Assembly (NCBI GenBank): GCA_039654915.1
Contig: CM077597.1
Location: 43,622,001-43,686,000 of the forward strand
DNA length: 64,000 nt
Reading direction: 5' to 3'
Origin: Aquilaria yunnanensis
Lineage: Eukaryota > Streptophyta > Magnoliopsida > Malvales > Thymelaeaceae
The notes below the pieces were generated by a model. It ran no database searches, was not told the DNA's origin, and saw nothing but the letters and a program-made list of their open reading frames with translations. The translations under genes and the position numbers were made by a program. Below are positions 35,589 through 48,640 of this stretch, in pieces. Within the stretch, counting starts at the first letter, position 1. Every line of letters starts with the position of its first letter.

Positions 35589-37258
35589 TGTTACCCACTT
35601 TGGGGTAGTCCAGTTATGGTGCCAAAGCTGTGCTTTTAGACTCCCAGGATTGGTAATGTTCTGTAGGCCATTAGAACACTACCCTTAGTGTGCATACCCA
35701 AGTAGCCCTTTTGGGCACTATGTAAATACAAGCGTATTGGTCCAACCATCACACACATATTCACATTTCAAGCACACCATGGCAGCAAAGAAGGAAAACA
35801 ATAGCACAAGTCTTAGTTTTGGCTTCCACACATTAAGCAATCTTGTTATGTTCTAGTGGCCAGCTACTGTACCTATAACTTCCACCAATAAATTGTATCA
35901 TTCTAGCATCATAGCCCCATATTTTATTTCCTCCCTTATGAATTAGAGACTTATAGAAAACCAAGAAATTTTTTTTTACATCAATAGCCAACCTATGGAC
36001 CAAGTCATGGATTTTTTAAGTTGGTTACAAAATTCTCACCAAATGAACAGTAACTCAGCCAAATTTACAACGTCATATCTTTGGCTACAAGGATCCAAAT
36101 CCAAAAATTCAAAATTCTAGTTCAACCTCTTGATGTTCTCTACGTGTGGTCAAAATTTCATACCAAGATTCATTCTAAACAGGGAGATATTAAACTTTAG
36201 GTACATGGTCAAAATTCTGGCAACTTTTGGACCATTTTGCCCATACAATTTTTCCAAACCATGCAAACACTTCATTCACAAAGGGAAAGCCCCCCAAGGC
36301 TAACTTATACATGTCCAATACACATATTAATTACATTCTCTTGCATCTAGAAAATGTTCCAAGTCGGTAACTTGGCCCATAAGAAAATTCTTAAGGATTG
36401 CTTGTTTGTCAAGAAACCTATGGACTTTTTTGTAAGATTTTGGAAATTCAGGTACTCAATTGCAAAACTCTTAAGAAAGAGATGTAGAGAGTTATGAAAA
36501 TGATATGAATGGTATTAAAGTACTATTGGAGGACCACATTACTTATGAAAGACAACTAACGACAAAGAAAACACAAAAAGGCACAAAGGACCTAAGTGTT
36601 CTAATGTAAGACTTAGGATGTGTATGCCTTTGACTTAAGTCAAATGGTGAAATTGTGGGGTTATCCCACCTAAGGAGGGGCTGCTAAAGCAAGATAAGGA
36701 TGGTCAAATGTGGGCCAAAAGATTAAGACTAAGAAACCATATTCTTGTAGCAAGGAAAATGACATAAGACAAGGTTAAGACTACTTAAGTGTGTTTAGTT
36801 TACTTTTGACTATTTAAGTAGTCAATACCATCATTTCTTCTCTAAATTTTAGCCTCTGATAGCAAAAAGAAAGCCAGCCTCTCCTCCACACTTCCTCCAT
36901 AGCCACTATACCTTTAAACTCAAAACTACATGCAATTGAAGTCAAGGAAGCACAATTGGAAGCTATTTGGTGCTATTGCTTGAGTGCACCTAGGATCAAG
37001 CTCCAATTTTAGCATATCCATCAAGGTAATGGTTCTCTTTCTCTCACGGGTTGTTTTTTTTATTTTCAAGGAACCATGGAGCTAGGGCTAAGCTTGGAAG
37101 AGAGCCATGAGCTTGATGACCCAAGCTTAGTGAGGGAGTGCACTTATTAAAGGTTTTGTGACCTAGTGTGAAGTGCACAAAGATGGTAGTGAAATGAGGA
37201 TTTTTTAGAGCCCAAAGTTAGTACTCCTAAGGCCAAGCGTTAGCTTGAGGAGGGATTC
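35589..37258 (+). mobile_element. Left part of TIR element U, copy B
   Basis: It begins TGTTACC. Bases 35,589-36,350 align, reverse-complemented, with 61,283-62,042 (and with 321-1,081), giving TIRs of ~760 bp at roughly 80% identity by eye. The rest (36,351-37,258) is AT-rich with no open frame of note. It has a weak TATA-like run near 36,810 and a splice-donor-like AAGGTAAT near 37,024. The element is cut by gypsy-2 at the duplication GATTC (37,254-37,258) and continues at 60,619. Net length is ~3.1 kb. Confidence 0.75.
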
Positions 37259-37474
37259 TGATGCCCTTCCGCATCATCGTTGTGTGACATGGTGAGCTTG
37301 GAGCAAAGACTGCCAGTGAGAGAACGCTTGGGTGAGGAAGCTCCAAAGGGAAGAGGGCTGCGAAGACTCAGAAAAATAGGGATTAGAGGTCCCCGAAATG
37401 TTTTTCTGGGGAGGAGCCTCCGACGCCCAAGTTAGCGTTTGGGAATGAAAGGTAAGTAGAAAGTAGAGAGATTT
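37259..37474 (-). repeat. Gypsy-2 3' LTR, distal 216 bp, separated by element V
   Basis: It aligns with 59,801-60,015 and contains the end of the LTR with the gag-start-like ATG. The rest of the LTR is at 48,641-49,244. The two pieces sum to ~814 bp after removing a short duplication, against 813 bp for the 5' LTR. Confidence 0.88.
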
Positions 37475-37824
37475 TGTTAGGCTCACCTCCTAAGTGCTTG
37501 GCTTAGGCCAAGGAACAAAGATGATTGATGAGAAGGACTATGGAAACTAGTACAGTGATGTATGTGCAAAGCTGGAAACTTTCAGGACTTAACTGCACAT
37601 AGAAACTGGACTATGAGAAACTGACAGAAAATAGAGAAAGGGGACCAAATTGTACACTTAAATGGGTGGTACAATTAAAACTACAAACTTTAAGTTGGTA
37701 ATTTCGGCCATGCAAGTTTTTAGGATGACTAGTGCAAGACTAGACCAAGTTTAGGGGACAACAATGATAACTAGTCATGTCTTGTCTACCACTAAAGAAC
37801 TATTCATTATTTAACTAGTTAAAC

Positions 37825-39240
37825 TGTTAGTATTGTGCTCAAAAGGCCAATCATGAGATGATTGTATTTTTGCACATTGAGTCATGATATTTTATTGAGG
37901 CATTAATCCAGCAATTTTGTTTGTTGTTTTGTTTCTGCGTAACGTAATAAACATAATTGTAACCCTAGAATAATGATATTCTTAAACGTCCCTAGTCTAG
38001 TATTATTGTGGAGCGGGTTGCAATAATACATAATGACTAGCATATGTGGAGACTAATATGAGATATGTAGTCTACATATGGGTACAAGTTGGAGAACTTG
38101 TGTACTGGACCGACAAACCATGAGAACAATTCATGGATCGTTATATGAGTGTCATAAGTGATTCTCATAGTGATCATGGTATATGTAGTCCTTCGACCTA
38201 AGATCAGCAAGGTTCCCTACATCTGAGTCACATACTTTGATACTTTCCTTTGTTGCTCATAACTGAGTGAACTTGAAGGAGGTCATTGGGTATGTCACAT
38301 ATCATGCGGAGGGATTTGTATGATCAAGATGGGATTTGTCCCTCCTATGTAACGGGAGTGATATCTTTGGGCCCCTTGATAGAGTAAGACTTAGAAAATG
38401 CATGGCCATGCTCCGATGAGTTGATATATGATATCAATGTCGTCAGTTTAAGTTGGTCTACTCGGTAATCAAGAAACCAAAGATTGGGCTATACGAGAGT
38501 GACACATTCCATGTCTCGTGCTTAGTCTTGATATCTTGGACAAAGGGACAATGGCATATATCGGTGATGATCATAAAGGTTTAGTCGATTCACCGACAAT
38601 CTTGTCACTTGGGTAGCAATGATGTGTTGCTAGACACCGCTCATTGCTTATGATCATAAATGTGATTTATGATCATTGCCAACATGGCAAGAGCCTATTG
38701 GGTCGCACACATAGAGCTATTTGGATAATTAGAGTGCATGGGCTAATTATTTGGGTTATGGTTTCACTTTAATTTCGTATTAATAATGGGCCAAGGAGTT
38801 GAGCCATTATTAAGCCCGAAATTAAATCCTAATTGGATTAGGGCTTTGAAACCCATTAGGCCTAGAAGTTGAGTCTCAATATAAATACAACTTTTAAGTG
38901 AGAAATTCGCAGGTCTCCTTGGCCTAGCCTCCCAAAAGGACAGCCGCACTCTTCTCTTGCAATTCCTTGGAGGACGCAAGCTAGCACTGCGAGCGCAAGA
39001 GAAACGCATCTGCCGGGACGTGGTGGAAGCGTGGTGATCCTGAGAGGCTCGTGTGGATACCATAGAGAGCCTGAACACGTCAACTGTTCAGGTTTTGTGA
39101 TTCGACTCTACAGTTGAGTGAGAGATCTCAACCGAAAATTAGGTATGAAATTTTTGAACACCCGGTTTACCCCGTTTCACTTGGATCCTGGAGGGTTTCG
39201 GTTAAATTCCGCTGCGCTGTTTGGCTCCCGAAACCTAACA
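37825..39240 (+). repeat. Copia 5' LTR (1,416 bp)
   Basis: It begins TGTTAGTATTGTG and ends CCTAACA. It is 12 bases longer than the 3' LTR because of one indel near 38,828. A relative is present as a solo LTR at 50,412-51,827. The small minus-strand frame near 38,764-39,078 is repeated in the 3' LTR and is a chance reading. Confidence 0.95.
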
Positions 39241-39241
39241 G

Positions 39242-39254
39242 TGGTATCAGAGCT
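39242..39254 (+). other. Copia primer-binding site (tRNA-iMet)
   Basis: TGGTATCAGAGCT lies one base after the 5' LTR. It is the classic complement of the 3' end of plant initiator tRNA-Met. Confidence 0.93.
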
Positions 39255-40666
39255 ACTGGTGAAACCCTAAATTGGGATTGAGTGTTGAATCGCATGATGC
39301 TATGTGTTCGATTGGTTTTCGGCCATGATTAATTAGATTGATTCATGATGCATGAAACCGGAATTCGTAATGAACATATGAGATATATGAAGAAACGACA
39401 CAAATTGGTTAATGAGATTAACCCGAAATTGATAGGTATGAGATACCTATATGGATTAGGATTCTTGCAATAGTTGCAAAAACCCTAGGTTTGTTCGGAT
39501 TCGGCCTGTTCGGGCACCGAAAGTAAGGTAATTTTGGTGGCTCGAATGGAGGAGTCTCGGGTGCCTACTTTCTCAAAATAGAAGATTTCGGGCTAGCAAT
39601 TGTAAGACCGGCCAGCGGGACCGCCGTATGCGAAGCGCCACATAAATAAAAACTGGTTAATCAACACGCGAAAATTGGCATGCATCTTTGTTGAATGAGA
39701 TTTGACGTGATATGCTGATTGGTGTTTGAAGCATGGTTCATGGATATAGCCCTTGATTGGTTGTACTTGTAAATACGGCCTGCGAGTCGTGCCTTTTCTT
39801 ATCACTCTCATTGTACATTCTCTTCTCACCTTACTCCCCTCGAATGTAACTCGAGGTTTCTATTATTGATGTAATGGTGCATTATGGACTCATCCAAGGT
39901 GGTATGTCCAAGGAGGTGACAACAAAAGGGCAGCCAAGAAAGGAAGAGAAGGAGCTTGTGAAGACTCTTTTCTTTTCTTAGGCTTTTATGATATTCTCAT
40001 TGGCTTGAGAATATCGCATAGTTTGGGCTATAACCACGTCACGTTTATTTCTTGTAAGCATGAGATGCATGTTTTATATCTGTATGTGATGCATGTATAA
40101 AACAACCGGAGATAACAAATTGGTGAGATCAAAAGATAAAATCCCTCAAACAAATATTAAGTCATTAAATGTGATGCCTTCCAAATGTTGGCACTCGTCA
40201 AGACTTTGATCAACATTAGGTGGGTTTGCCAAAGCAAAGCACCTATGTTCATCTTGGTAAGGCGCGATGGGATAATAGTGATATCCAAACTGCTAACTTT
40301 GGGTTCGACTTAACTAAGTCACCCTAATAGGATTAGGGACTTAGAGGCATAGAGTTGGGCTTAAGTTCATGAGATGAGCTTGGACAAGTGTTGTTCACCC
40401 AACTATCCAAGAGTTGCATAAGATGCAATTGGCAAGGAGTTGCCTACCTAAATAGCTGTAACTTGAGAGAAAAGCCAAAGCTGACTCAGGTTGTGGTCAA
40501 ATATGGATCTTGGCCCACTAGAATACCTTAGCGCCGAGGTGTTCCGAAATAATATCGAGGGTTATTATTTTGAGGAAAATAGTGGGAGTATCACTTAATA
40601 AAAGTCCTTATTAAATGAATTAAAATACATGACTCTTACACTGCATATTTACTGTTGTAGATAACC
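39255..40666 (+). other. Copia untranslated leader
   Basis: About 1.4 kb lies between the primer site and the polyprotein start. I see no conserved frame; a short minus-strand frame at 39,593-39,829 has no recognisable features. The leader ends with AACCATGG, a good plant start context. Confidence 0.7.
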
Positions 40667-43600
40667 ATGGCACAAAACACATCGACACTTTCGTTGCGAT
40701 CGATCCTTGAGAAGGAAAAACTGAATGGGACCAACTTTCTCAAATGGTATCGAAACTTGAGGATAGTCCTCAAACAAGAGAGAAAGACCTATGTCCTAGA
40801 GCAGCCCTTTCCGAATGAGCCTACTGCCACTGCTCTAAGAGCTGAAAGGGATGCTCACAAGAGGCATTCTGATGATGCTTTGGATGTTGCATGCCTCATG
40901 CTTATTACCATGGAATCTGAGCTTCAGAAGCAATATGAGAACATGGGGGCGTTCGATATGATCGAACATCTCAAAATGCTTTTCCAAGAGCAAGCTAGGC
41001 ATGAGAGGTTTGAGACCTCTAAAGCATTGTTTCAGTGCAAGATGTCTGAGGGAAGTCTCGTGGGTCCTCATGTGCTCAAGATGATTGGGTACATTGAGAA
41101 TCTTGAGAATTTGGGATTTGCTCTTCAGAAAGAGTTGGCTATTGATGTAGTCTTGCAATCGTTGCCTGAAAGCTACAGTCAGTTCGTCATGAACTATAAC
41201 ATGAACGACCTTGACAAGTCCCTCCCTGAATTGCTCAACATGTTGAGAACTGCTGAGCAAAACCTTAAGAAGGCTAAGCCCATTTTGATGGTTCAAAAGG
41301 GCAAGGGAAAAGGAAAAGCCAACAAGAAGAAGGATAAAGCTAATGGAAAGTCCAATGCTAGTTCTTCTTCAGCTGCACTGAAACCAAAGGGTGGTGTGGC
41401 AAAGGAAGGGGAGTGCTTCCATTGTAAGCAACCTGGACACTGGAAGCGCAACTGTAAGCTCTATCTTGAAGAACTTGCTAAGGAAAAGGGAAGTAAGACT
41501 TCCACTTCAGGTATTTTTGTTATAGAGGCTAACTTTTCTACTTCCTCATCTTGGGTATTGGATACTGGATGTGGATCTCACATTTGTGCAAATGTGCAGG
41601 ATCTAAGTAGAAGTAGAAGATTGGCCCGAGGTGAAGTGGACCTACGTGTTGGAAATGGAGCAAGGGTTGCTGCCTTAGCCGTAGGGACTTTTGTTCTCAC
41701 TTTACCTAGTGGATTAGTTTTAGAATTAGACAACTGCTACTTTGTGCCTACTATTAGTAGAAATTTGATTTCTGTTTCTTGTTTGGACAAGAAAGGTTTT
41801 TCATTTATAATAAAGGACAAACATTGTTCTATTTATTTGAATGAAATATTTTATGGTAGTGCTCAACTTAGCAATAGGTTGTATGTTCTAGATCTCAAAG
41901 ATCCAATCTATAATGTGAATACCAAGAAGGTCAAATTAAATGATTCAAACCTGACCTATCTCTGGCATTGTCGCTTGGGCCATATAAATGAGACCCGCAT
42001 ATCCAAGCTCCATAAGGATGGACTCTTGGACTCATTTGATTTTGAATCATATGAGACATGTGAGTCATGTTTGTTGGGCAAGATGACCAAAGCCCCATTC
42101 ACAGGGCAAAGTGAAAGGGCTAATGACTTACTAGGACTCATACATAGTGATGTATGTGGCCCTATGTCTACACAAGCTAGAGGAGGTTTCCAATACTTCA
42201 TTACTTTCATGGATGACTTCAGCAGATATGGCTATGTGTATCTTATGAGACACAAGTCAGAATCCTTTGAAAAGTTCAAAGAATTCAAGAATGAAGTAGA
42301 GAATCAACTCGGGAAGAGTGTCAAAGTGCTTCGATCAGATCGAGGTGGAGAGTACTTGGATCGAGAATTCCTTGACTATCTGAACGAGTGTGGTATAGTA
42401 TCATAACTCACTCCACCAGGTACACCTCAATGGAATGGTGTTTCTGAAAGGAGAAATCGAACTCTGTTAGACATGGTTCGCTCTATGATGAGTCAAGCTG
42501 ACCTTCCAAACTCCTTTTGGGGACATGCTCTAGAGACGGCCACTTTTACACTAAACCGAGTTCCATCTAAATCGGTTCAAAAGACACCATATGAGATATG
42601 GAGTGGGAGGCGTCCCAATTTGTCTTTTATGAAGATTTGGGGCTGTGACGCTTATGTAAAACATCAATCCTCTGACAAACTAGGGCCCAAATCTCAAAAA
42701 TGTCTTTTTGTTGGGTATCCCAAAGAAACAAAGGGTTACTATTTCTACAATCCCTCTGAGCAAAAAGTGTTTGTTGCTCGAACTGGTGTCTTTTTGGAGA
42801 AAGAGTTTATCTCTAAAGGAACTAGTGGGAGGAAAGTAGAACTTGAAGAAATTCAAGAACAACAAGGAGACATTGAACCTGAAATGGAACCTAAACAGAC
42901 ACCACAAGATGTTGTGGTTCAAGAGTCTGTTCCTGTAGCACAGAGCCCACGTAGGACTGGTAGGATTCGGCGTGAGCCCGAGAGATATGGATTTCTCATG
43001 ACTCACACCGGTGATGTGATGCTCATGGATCAAGATGAGCCTACAACCTACCAACAAGCTATGTCGGGGCCTGACTCTGAGAAGTGGCTAGTGGCCATGA
43101 AATCCGAGATGGAATCCATGTATGAAAACCAAGTATGGACTTTGGTTGACCCACCTGAAGGGGTAAAACCCATAGGGTGCAAATGGGTTTTCAAGAAGAA
43201 AACTGACATGGATGGTAATGTGATTACCTTTAAGGGACGATTGGTCGCAAAAGGTTTCAAGCAAATTCATGGTATTGACTATGATGGAACTTTTTCACCA
43301 GTTGCTATGCTTAAATCCATCCGAATTTTGTTTGCTATTGCTGCACACTATGATTATGAGATATGGCAAATGGATGTCAAAACTGCATTCCTAAATGGAA
43401 AGCTACTTGAGGATGTGTACATGACACAACCTGAGGGTTTTGTCACTCCTGGGAATGCCAATAAAGTGTGCAAATTGCAAAGGTCCATTTATGGACTGAA
43501 GCAAGCTTCTCGAAGTTGGAATCTTCGTTTTGATGATGCAATCAAAGAGTTTGGTTTTATCAAAAATGAAGATGAACCTTGTGTCTACAAGAAGGTTAGT

Positions 43601-44638
43601 GGGAGCGCTATTGTCTTCTTGGTGTTGTATGTAGATGACATACTACTCATCGGGAATGACATTCCTGAGCTACAGTCTGTGAAGACTTGGCTAGGGAAAT
43701 GTTTCTCTATGAAGGACTTGGGTGAAGCTGCCTATGTGTTAGGCATCAGGATCTATAGAGATAGATCTAGAAAGCTTCTTGGCCTAAGTCAAAGTACATA
43801 TATTGACAAGGTGCTAAAGAGGTTTAGCATGCAAGATTCCAAGAAAGGATTCTTGCCCATGTCACATGGTATCACTCTTTCTAGATCTCAGTGTCCGAGT
43901 ACAACCAAGGAGAAAGAGCACATGAGTAAGATTCCATATGCCTCAGCAATTGGATCTATCATGTATGCCATGATATGTACTCGTCCCGATGTCTCATATG
44001 CTTTGAGCATGATGAGTAGGTACCAATCGAACCCCGGTGAAAGTCACTGGACAGCGGTTAAGAACATCCTTAAGTACTTACAAAGGACTAAGGATGCATT
44101 CTTGGTCTTTGGAGGTGAAGATGAGCTCGTTGTAAGGGGTTACACCGATGCAAGCTTCCAATCCGATAAGGATGATTTTAGATCGCAATCTGGTTATGTG
44201 TTTTGTATTGGTGGTGGTGCTGTGAGCTAGAAGAGTACAAAGCAAGAGACAGTAGCTGACTCTACAACAGAATCTGAGTACATTGCCGCCTTTGATGCTG
44301 CGAATGAGGCAGTTTGGATCAACAAGTTCATCACTGAACTTGGAGTGGTTCCAAGCATTGTCGACCCAATAGAGCTCTATTGTGACAACAATGGAGCAAT
44401 CGCACAGGCTAAGGAACCTCGATCTCACCAGCGATCCAAACACATACTCCGACGCTATCATCTCATCAGGGAGATCATCGAGAGGGGTGATATAAGGATA
44501 TGCAGGACTTCGACAGACAGCAACATTGCTGATCCACTGACAAAGCCCCTTACGCAGCAGAAGCATGATAGCCATTCTAGGTCTATCGGTATTAGATACA
44601 TGGATGATTGGCTTTTAGTGCAAGTGGGAGATTGTTAG
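40667..44638 (+). pseudogene. Copia Gag-Pol polyprotein, two premature stops
   Basis: A single frame of 1,323 codons with stops at TAA 42,404-42,406 and TAG 44,228-44,230 but no frameshift. Gag starts MAQNTSTLSLRSILEKEKL. A CCHC knuckle is CFHCKQPGHWKRNC (Cys250 on). The protease is VLDTGCGSH (Asp299). GAG-pre-integrase is HCRLGHINETRISKL. Integrase begins LIHSDVCGPM; its core runs across the first stop into PPGTPQWNGVSERRN. RT has KWVFKKKTDMDGNVI, WQMDVKTAFLNG and YVDD at 43,628-43,639. RNase H has GYTDASFQSD and, after the second stop, ADSTTESEYIAA. The stops fit CAA-to-TAA and TGG-to-TAG. The final TAG (44,636-44,638) lies in the 3' LTR. A functional copy would encode the capsid and all replication enzymes. 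Confidence 0.95.
44622..44631 (+). other. Copia polypurine tract
   Basis: AAGTGGGAG lies just before the 3' LTR start TGTTAG, as expected for plus-strand priming. It overlaps the last codons of the polyprotein. Confidence 0.85.
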
Positions 44639-46036
44639 TATTGTGCCCAAAAGGCCAATCATGAGATGATTGTCTTTTTGCACATTGAGTCATGATATTT
44701 TATTGAGGCATTAATCCAGCAATTTTGTTTGTTGTTTTGTTTCTGCGTAACGTAATAAACATAATTGTAACCCTAGAATAATGATATTCTTAAACGTCCC
44801 TAGTCTAGTATTATTGTGGAGCGGGTTGCAATAATACATAATGACTAGCATATGTGGAGACTAATATGAGATATGTAGTCTACATATGGGTACAAGTTGG
44901 AGAACTTGTGTACTGGACCGACCCACCATGAGAACACTTCATGGATCGTTATATGAGTGTCATAAGTGATTCTCATAGTGATCATGGTATATGTAGTCCT
45001 TCGACCTAAGATCAGCAAGGTTCCCTACATGTGAGTCACATACTTTGATACTTTCCTTTGTTGCTCGTAACTGAGTGAACTTGAAAGAGGTCATTGGGTA
45101 TGTCACATATCATGCGGAGGGATTTCTATGATCAAGATGGGATTTGTCCCTCCTATGTAACGGGAGTGATATCTTTGGGCCCCTTGATAGAGTGAGACTT
45201 AGAAAATGCATGGCCATGCTCCGATGAGTTGATATATGATATCAATGTCGTCAGTTTAAGTTGGTCTACTCGGTAATCAAGAAACCAAAGATTGGGCTAT
45301 ACGAGAGTGACACATTCCATGTCTCGTGCTTAGTCTTGATATCTTGGACAAAGGGACAATGGCATATATCGGTGATGATCATAAAGGTTTAGTCGATTCA
45401 CCGACAATCTTGTCACTTGGGTAGCAATGATGTGTTGCTAGACACCGCTCATTGCTTATGATCATAAATGTGATTTATGATCATTGCCAACATGGCAAGA
45501 GCCTATTGGGTCGCACACATAGAGCTATTTGGATCATTAGAGTGCATGGGCTAATTATTTGGGTTATGGTTTCACTTTAATTTCGTATTAATAATGGGCC
45601 AAGGAGTTGAGTCATTATTAAGCCCGAAATTGATTAGGGCTTTGAAACCCATTAGGCTTGGAAGTTGAGTCTCACTATAAATATAACTTTTAAGTGAGAA
45701 ATTCGCAGGTCTCCTTGCCCTAGCCTCCCAAAAGGACAGCCGCACTCTTCTCTTGCAATTCCTTGGAGGACACAAGCTAGCACTGCGAGCGCAAGAGAAA
45801 CGCATCTGCCGGGACGTGGTGGAAGCGTGGTGATCCCGAGAGGCTCGTGTGGATACCATAGAGAGCCTGAACACGTCAACTGTTCAGGTTTTGTGATTCG
45901 ACTCTACAGTTGAGTGAGAGATCTCAACCGAAAATTAGGTATGAAATTTTTGAACAGCCGGTTTACCCCGTTTCACTTGGATCCTGGAGCGTTTCGGTTA
46001 AATTCCACTGCGCTGTTTGGCTCCCGAAACCCAACA
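44633..46036 (+). repeat. Copia 3' LTR (1,404 bp)
   Basis: Matches 37,825-39,240 apart from ~23 substitutions and a 12-bp deletion near 45,630. It ends CCCAACA, followed by TAAAC. Confidence 0.95.
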
Positions 46037-46041
46037 TAAAC

Positions 46042-48640
46042 TAACTAGTATTTACACTAGTCTTATGGCCGATTTTATAAGGGAATTATGGCACTTTGGT
46101 ACTTGTGTTTGATATGTGCTTGGCATTATAGGCCATGAAGTGACTTAAATGTCAAGTTAGACACATGTTTTAGTGGCGGCATTATGGTCATGTGAAGTTG
46201 AAGGCTACATTGAACCATGCAAATTAATGGAAGACAAAAGTTAGCATTTTTGCCAACTAGTGCACATGTGTCCTATGGCCGGACTAGTCAAGGCCATTTG
46301 TTTTGCCATTTCAGGTTACCTTGTTCTTGTCTTGGCAGAGAGTTGTTCTTGAGTGTTCATCCGAAATTGTTCTTGAATCCAAGCATTTTTTAAGGTAATT
46401 GGAGGAGACAAGCTAGAGAACTTGGTTTCGGTGCTAGATTGCTTCAATTTCAAGCTTGGTTCTTGAAGATTCGAGGAAGACCGAGCCAAATCAAGCTAGG
46501 GTTTGTGGTATTTCTTGATATTCCTTGATTACATGGTTTGAATTCCATGAACAGGGAGTTTAAGTGCTCAAGTGATGTTGTATTAAGCTAATTGAGCAAG
46601 TAATGTGTGGGTTTGAAAGATTACTGTTGGCCGAAAGTGATGGATGAGTTAGCTTGGTGTTCTTCCTTGCTTACATGGAAATTAATCCATGATTAAGGTT
46701 TATTGATGCCTATTTAATCTTGTGGTAGGGTAAATTGAGTGAAGAACATCAAAGTGTGAAAGTTGGTGTTTGGCCGAAAGCTCAATGTGAGGTAATTTCA
46801 TGTTCTTCCCTTGAATACATGGTAATTGTTCCATGAACAAGGTTTAATGATGCTTAGATGGATATATGTTGAGTTAAATTAGTGAAGAACATCAATGTAT
46901 GGAATTGGGCATTTGGCCGAGAGCATGAACTATAGTAATTTAGTGTTCTTCTTGGAATACATGGTAGTTGATCCATGAATAAGTGTTGTTGATGCCTGTT
47001 TGTTGTTATGGTAGGCTATTTGAGTGAAGAACACTTGGGCATTGAAAGTTGATATCTTGGTCGAAAGCATTTTGAGGTAGGGTTCACTAACACTTGATTA
47101 TGCTTGGTGAATTACCATGGTTCAAATGTTTAGAGTAGGTAGGTGATGGTTAAAATTTGCCAAATGACCTTAGTTGCTTGATGGGCTATTAAGAATACAT
47201 TCGGTCTACTTGTTGATTAGCTAATTAACTAATGTACATGTACTAGAAATGCTAGTAAATGTGGCCTATTTGCTTAGCATTTTGAAGCTCTAAGTGGAAG
47301 TGAAGTGTTTGATGGTGTTTTGTGTGCAAAGTGCACATGGGTACATGTATGGTATATTGGCCGAGAGCATTATGTGGTGTGTGTGTGTGTGTTACTTTGT
47401 GCTTGGGTGAATTCTATGTGCTTGCTAACCCTTAGTCATTATTGTTACTCATATGCCTTGGCTATTTAGCATGTATATGTATATGCTTGGTTTTCTTGGT
47501 CTTTGTGTTTGTTTTGCAGGTATGTTGAGCTAATGGGAGGTGAAGCTTTGAGTTGTATACTCAGCTTAACTAAATAGACTCATAATTATATTAAAGTGAA
47601 CTCTAATGAGTTTTATACTCACTGCCCATCCTACTTGTTTTTCAGGAAATGACATACGGCCTGAGTAGTGCTAACTTGCTTTGTGCTTGTGTTTAGTACT
47701 AGCTTGCTTATTTCCCAAGGTATGTGCCAATGTATGCTTGGTTTATGGAATTTAGTTCATTACAAGTCTTATATCTTGTTGGCCGAGACTTATGAGATAA
47801 GTTTGTAGGCTGTAGTGTGGGGGACCTGTCTAGGAAAGCACTATGGACACTTGGACTTTGGCTCTGATTGTAGTCTTTACTTTTATGACAATGAACATGG
47901 CAATTGGGTTGGTGTTGTAGTGTGTGCTTCTGTATGGGATCCTTAAGGTTCTTTTTGACCATTAATGGTCTCAGTCTGTATTTAACTTGGCATGGACAAC
48001 TTATGGGTTCATGGCATGTAGCCATGTTGGATGCTAGGTAGACTACCTTTTTGGAGTGTACATATATGTAGTCTTTGACGCCTAGGTTGGTGTTGGTTTT
48101 TGTTGGATGTAGATGCCGAGTTATGTGTATGCACTTATGGATGGTTTTGTGCTTGTATATATGTTGAATGTTATGGGCCAAAGCACCCTTATAAATGGCT
48201 ATGGGCTTATGTATGTGTATGTAAATGTGAACCTTCATGAGTTCCCTTTGTTGGCCGAGAAGAACATATGCATATTAACATGTGGTTTCAAAATCAAAGT
48301 AAATATTGTGGGCTTCTTGGTTTCCATATAAGTAGCACACTTGACTACACACCATATATGCACTTAAAATTTCATTAAGTGTTGCCTTGCTTGTTATGCA
48401 AGTAATCAATTAAAACCTTGCTTGTTTGGCAAGTTAGTGGTATTCGGCCTTGCATCTGCTGCAAGTAGTTAATGGACTTGTTTTAAAGCCTCCTGGGGCA
48501 CCTCCCAGGCTTCCCAACTTAAGAAAATAAGACTTAGTGTTGCCATTGCTTGCTTGGCCGAATTAGAGAATTAGAATTTTGAGTTCTGGGTTGAGAGTTA
48601 AACTAGAAACTTATAGGCCAAGGCCTGTGTGAGATGTCAT
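46042..48640 (+). other. Right part of element V, no gene seen
   Basis: AT-rich sequence without a convincing frame. A 176-codon minus-strand frame (47,708-48,238) is His/Ile/Lys-rich, comes from TGTATG-type simple sequence and has no recognisable domain. The stretch contains the ~143-bp tandem repeats and a GT run. Confidence 0.6.
46500..47120 (+). repeat. Four ~143-bp tandem repeats within V
   Basis: ACATGG followed by a CCATGA/CCATGG palindrome partner recurs at 46,531, 46,673, 46,817 and 46,959, with a degenerate copy near 47,110. Each unit also carries GGCCGAAAG (or GGCCGAGAG) and GTGTTCTTC. Units are diverged. Confidence 0.75.

Larger units (their letters stand above)
37825..46036 (+). 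mobile_element. Full-length Ty1/copia retrotransposon
   Basis: An 8,212-bp element with LTRs 37,825-39,240 and 44,633-46,036, flanked by TAAAC at 37,820-37,824 and 46,037-46,041. It has an initiator-Met primer site, a ~1.4-kb leader, one polyprotein frame and a purine tract. Protease-integrase-RT order marks Ty1/copia. The LTRs differ by about 23 substitutions and one 12-bp indel by eye (under 2%). Two nonsense codons break the polyprotein, so this copy is probably defective. Confidence 0.95.
37475..48640 (+). mobile_element. Element V: non-coding insertion in the gypsy-2 LTR, itself carrying a copia element
   Basis: V interrupts the gypsy-2 3' LTR. AGATTT flanks it at 37,469-37,474 and 48,641-48,646, so a 5-6 bp target duplication is likely. 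It starts TGTTAGG and ends ...GATGTCAT. Without the copia element it is ~2.95 kb. No credible protein is seen. It holds four ~143-bp tandem repeats (46,500-47,120), a (GT)n run at 47,377-47,392 and an ATCCTACTTGTTTTTCAGG-type acceptor-like segment near 47,628. The size and TG start would suit a large solo LTR, but the end is not CA, so the class is uncertain. Confidence 0.6.

Noticed and set aside
44078..44575. 165-codon minus-strand frame under copia RNase H
   Set aside because: Shadow of the conserved sense frame.
47708..48238. 176-codon minus-strand frame in element V
   Set aside because: Low-complexity His/Ile/Lys composition from TGTATG-rich DNA, no domain, no homologue in the window.
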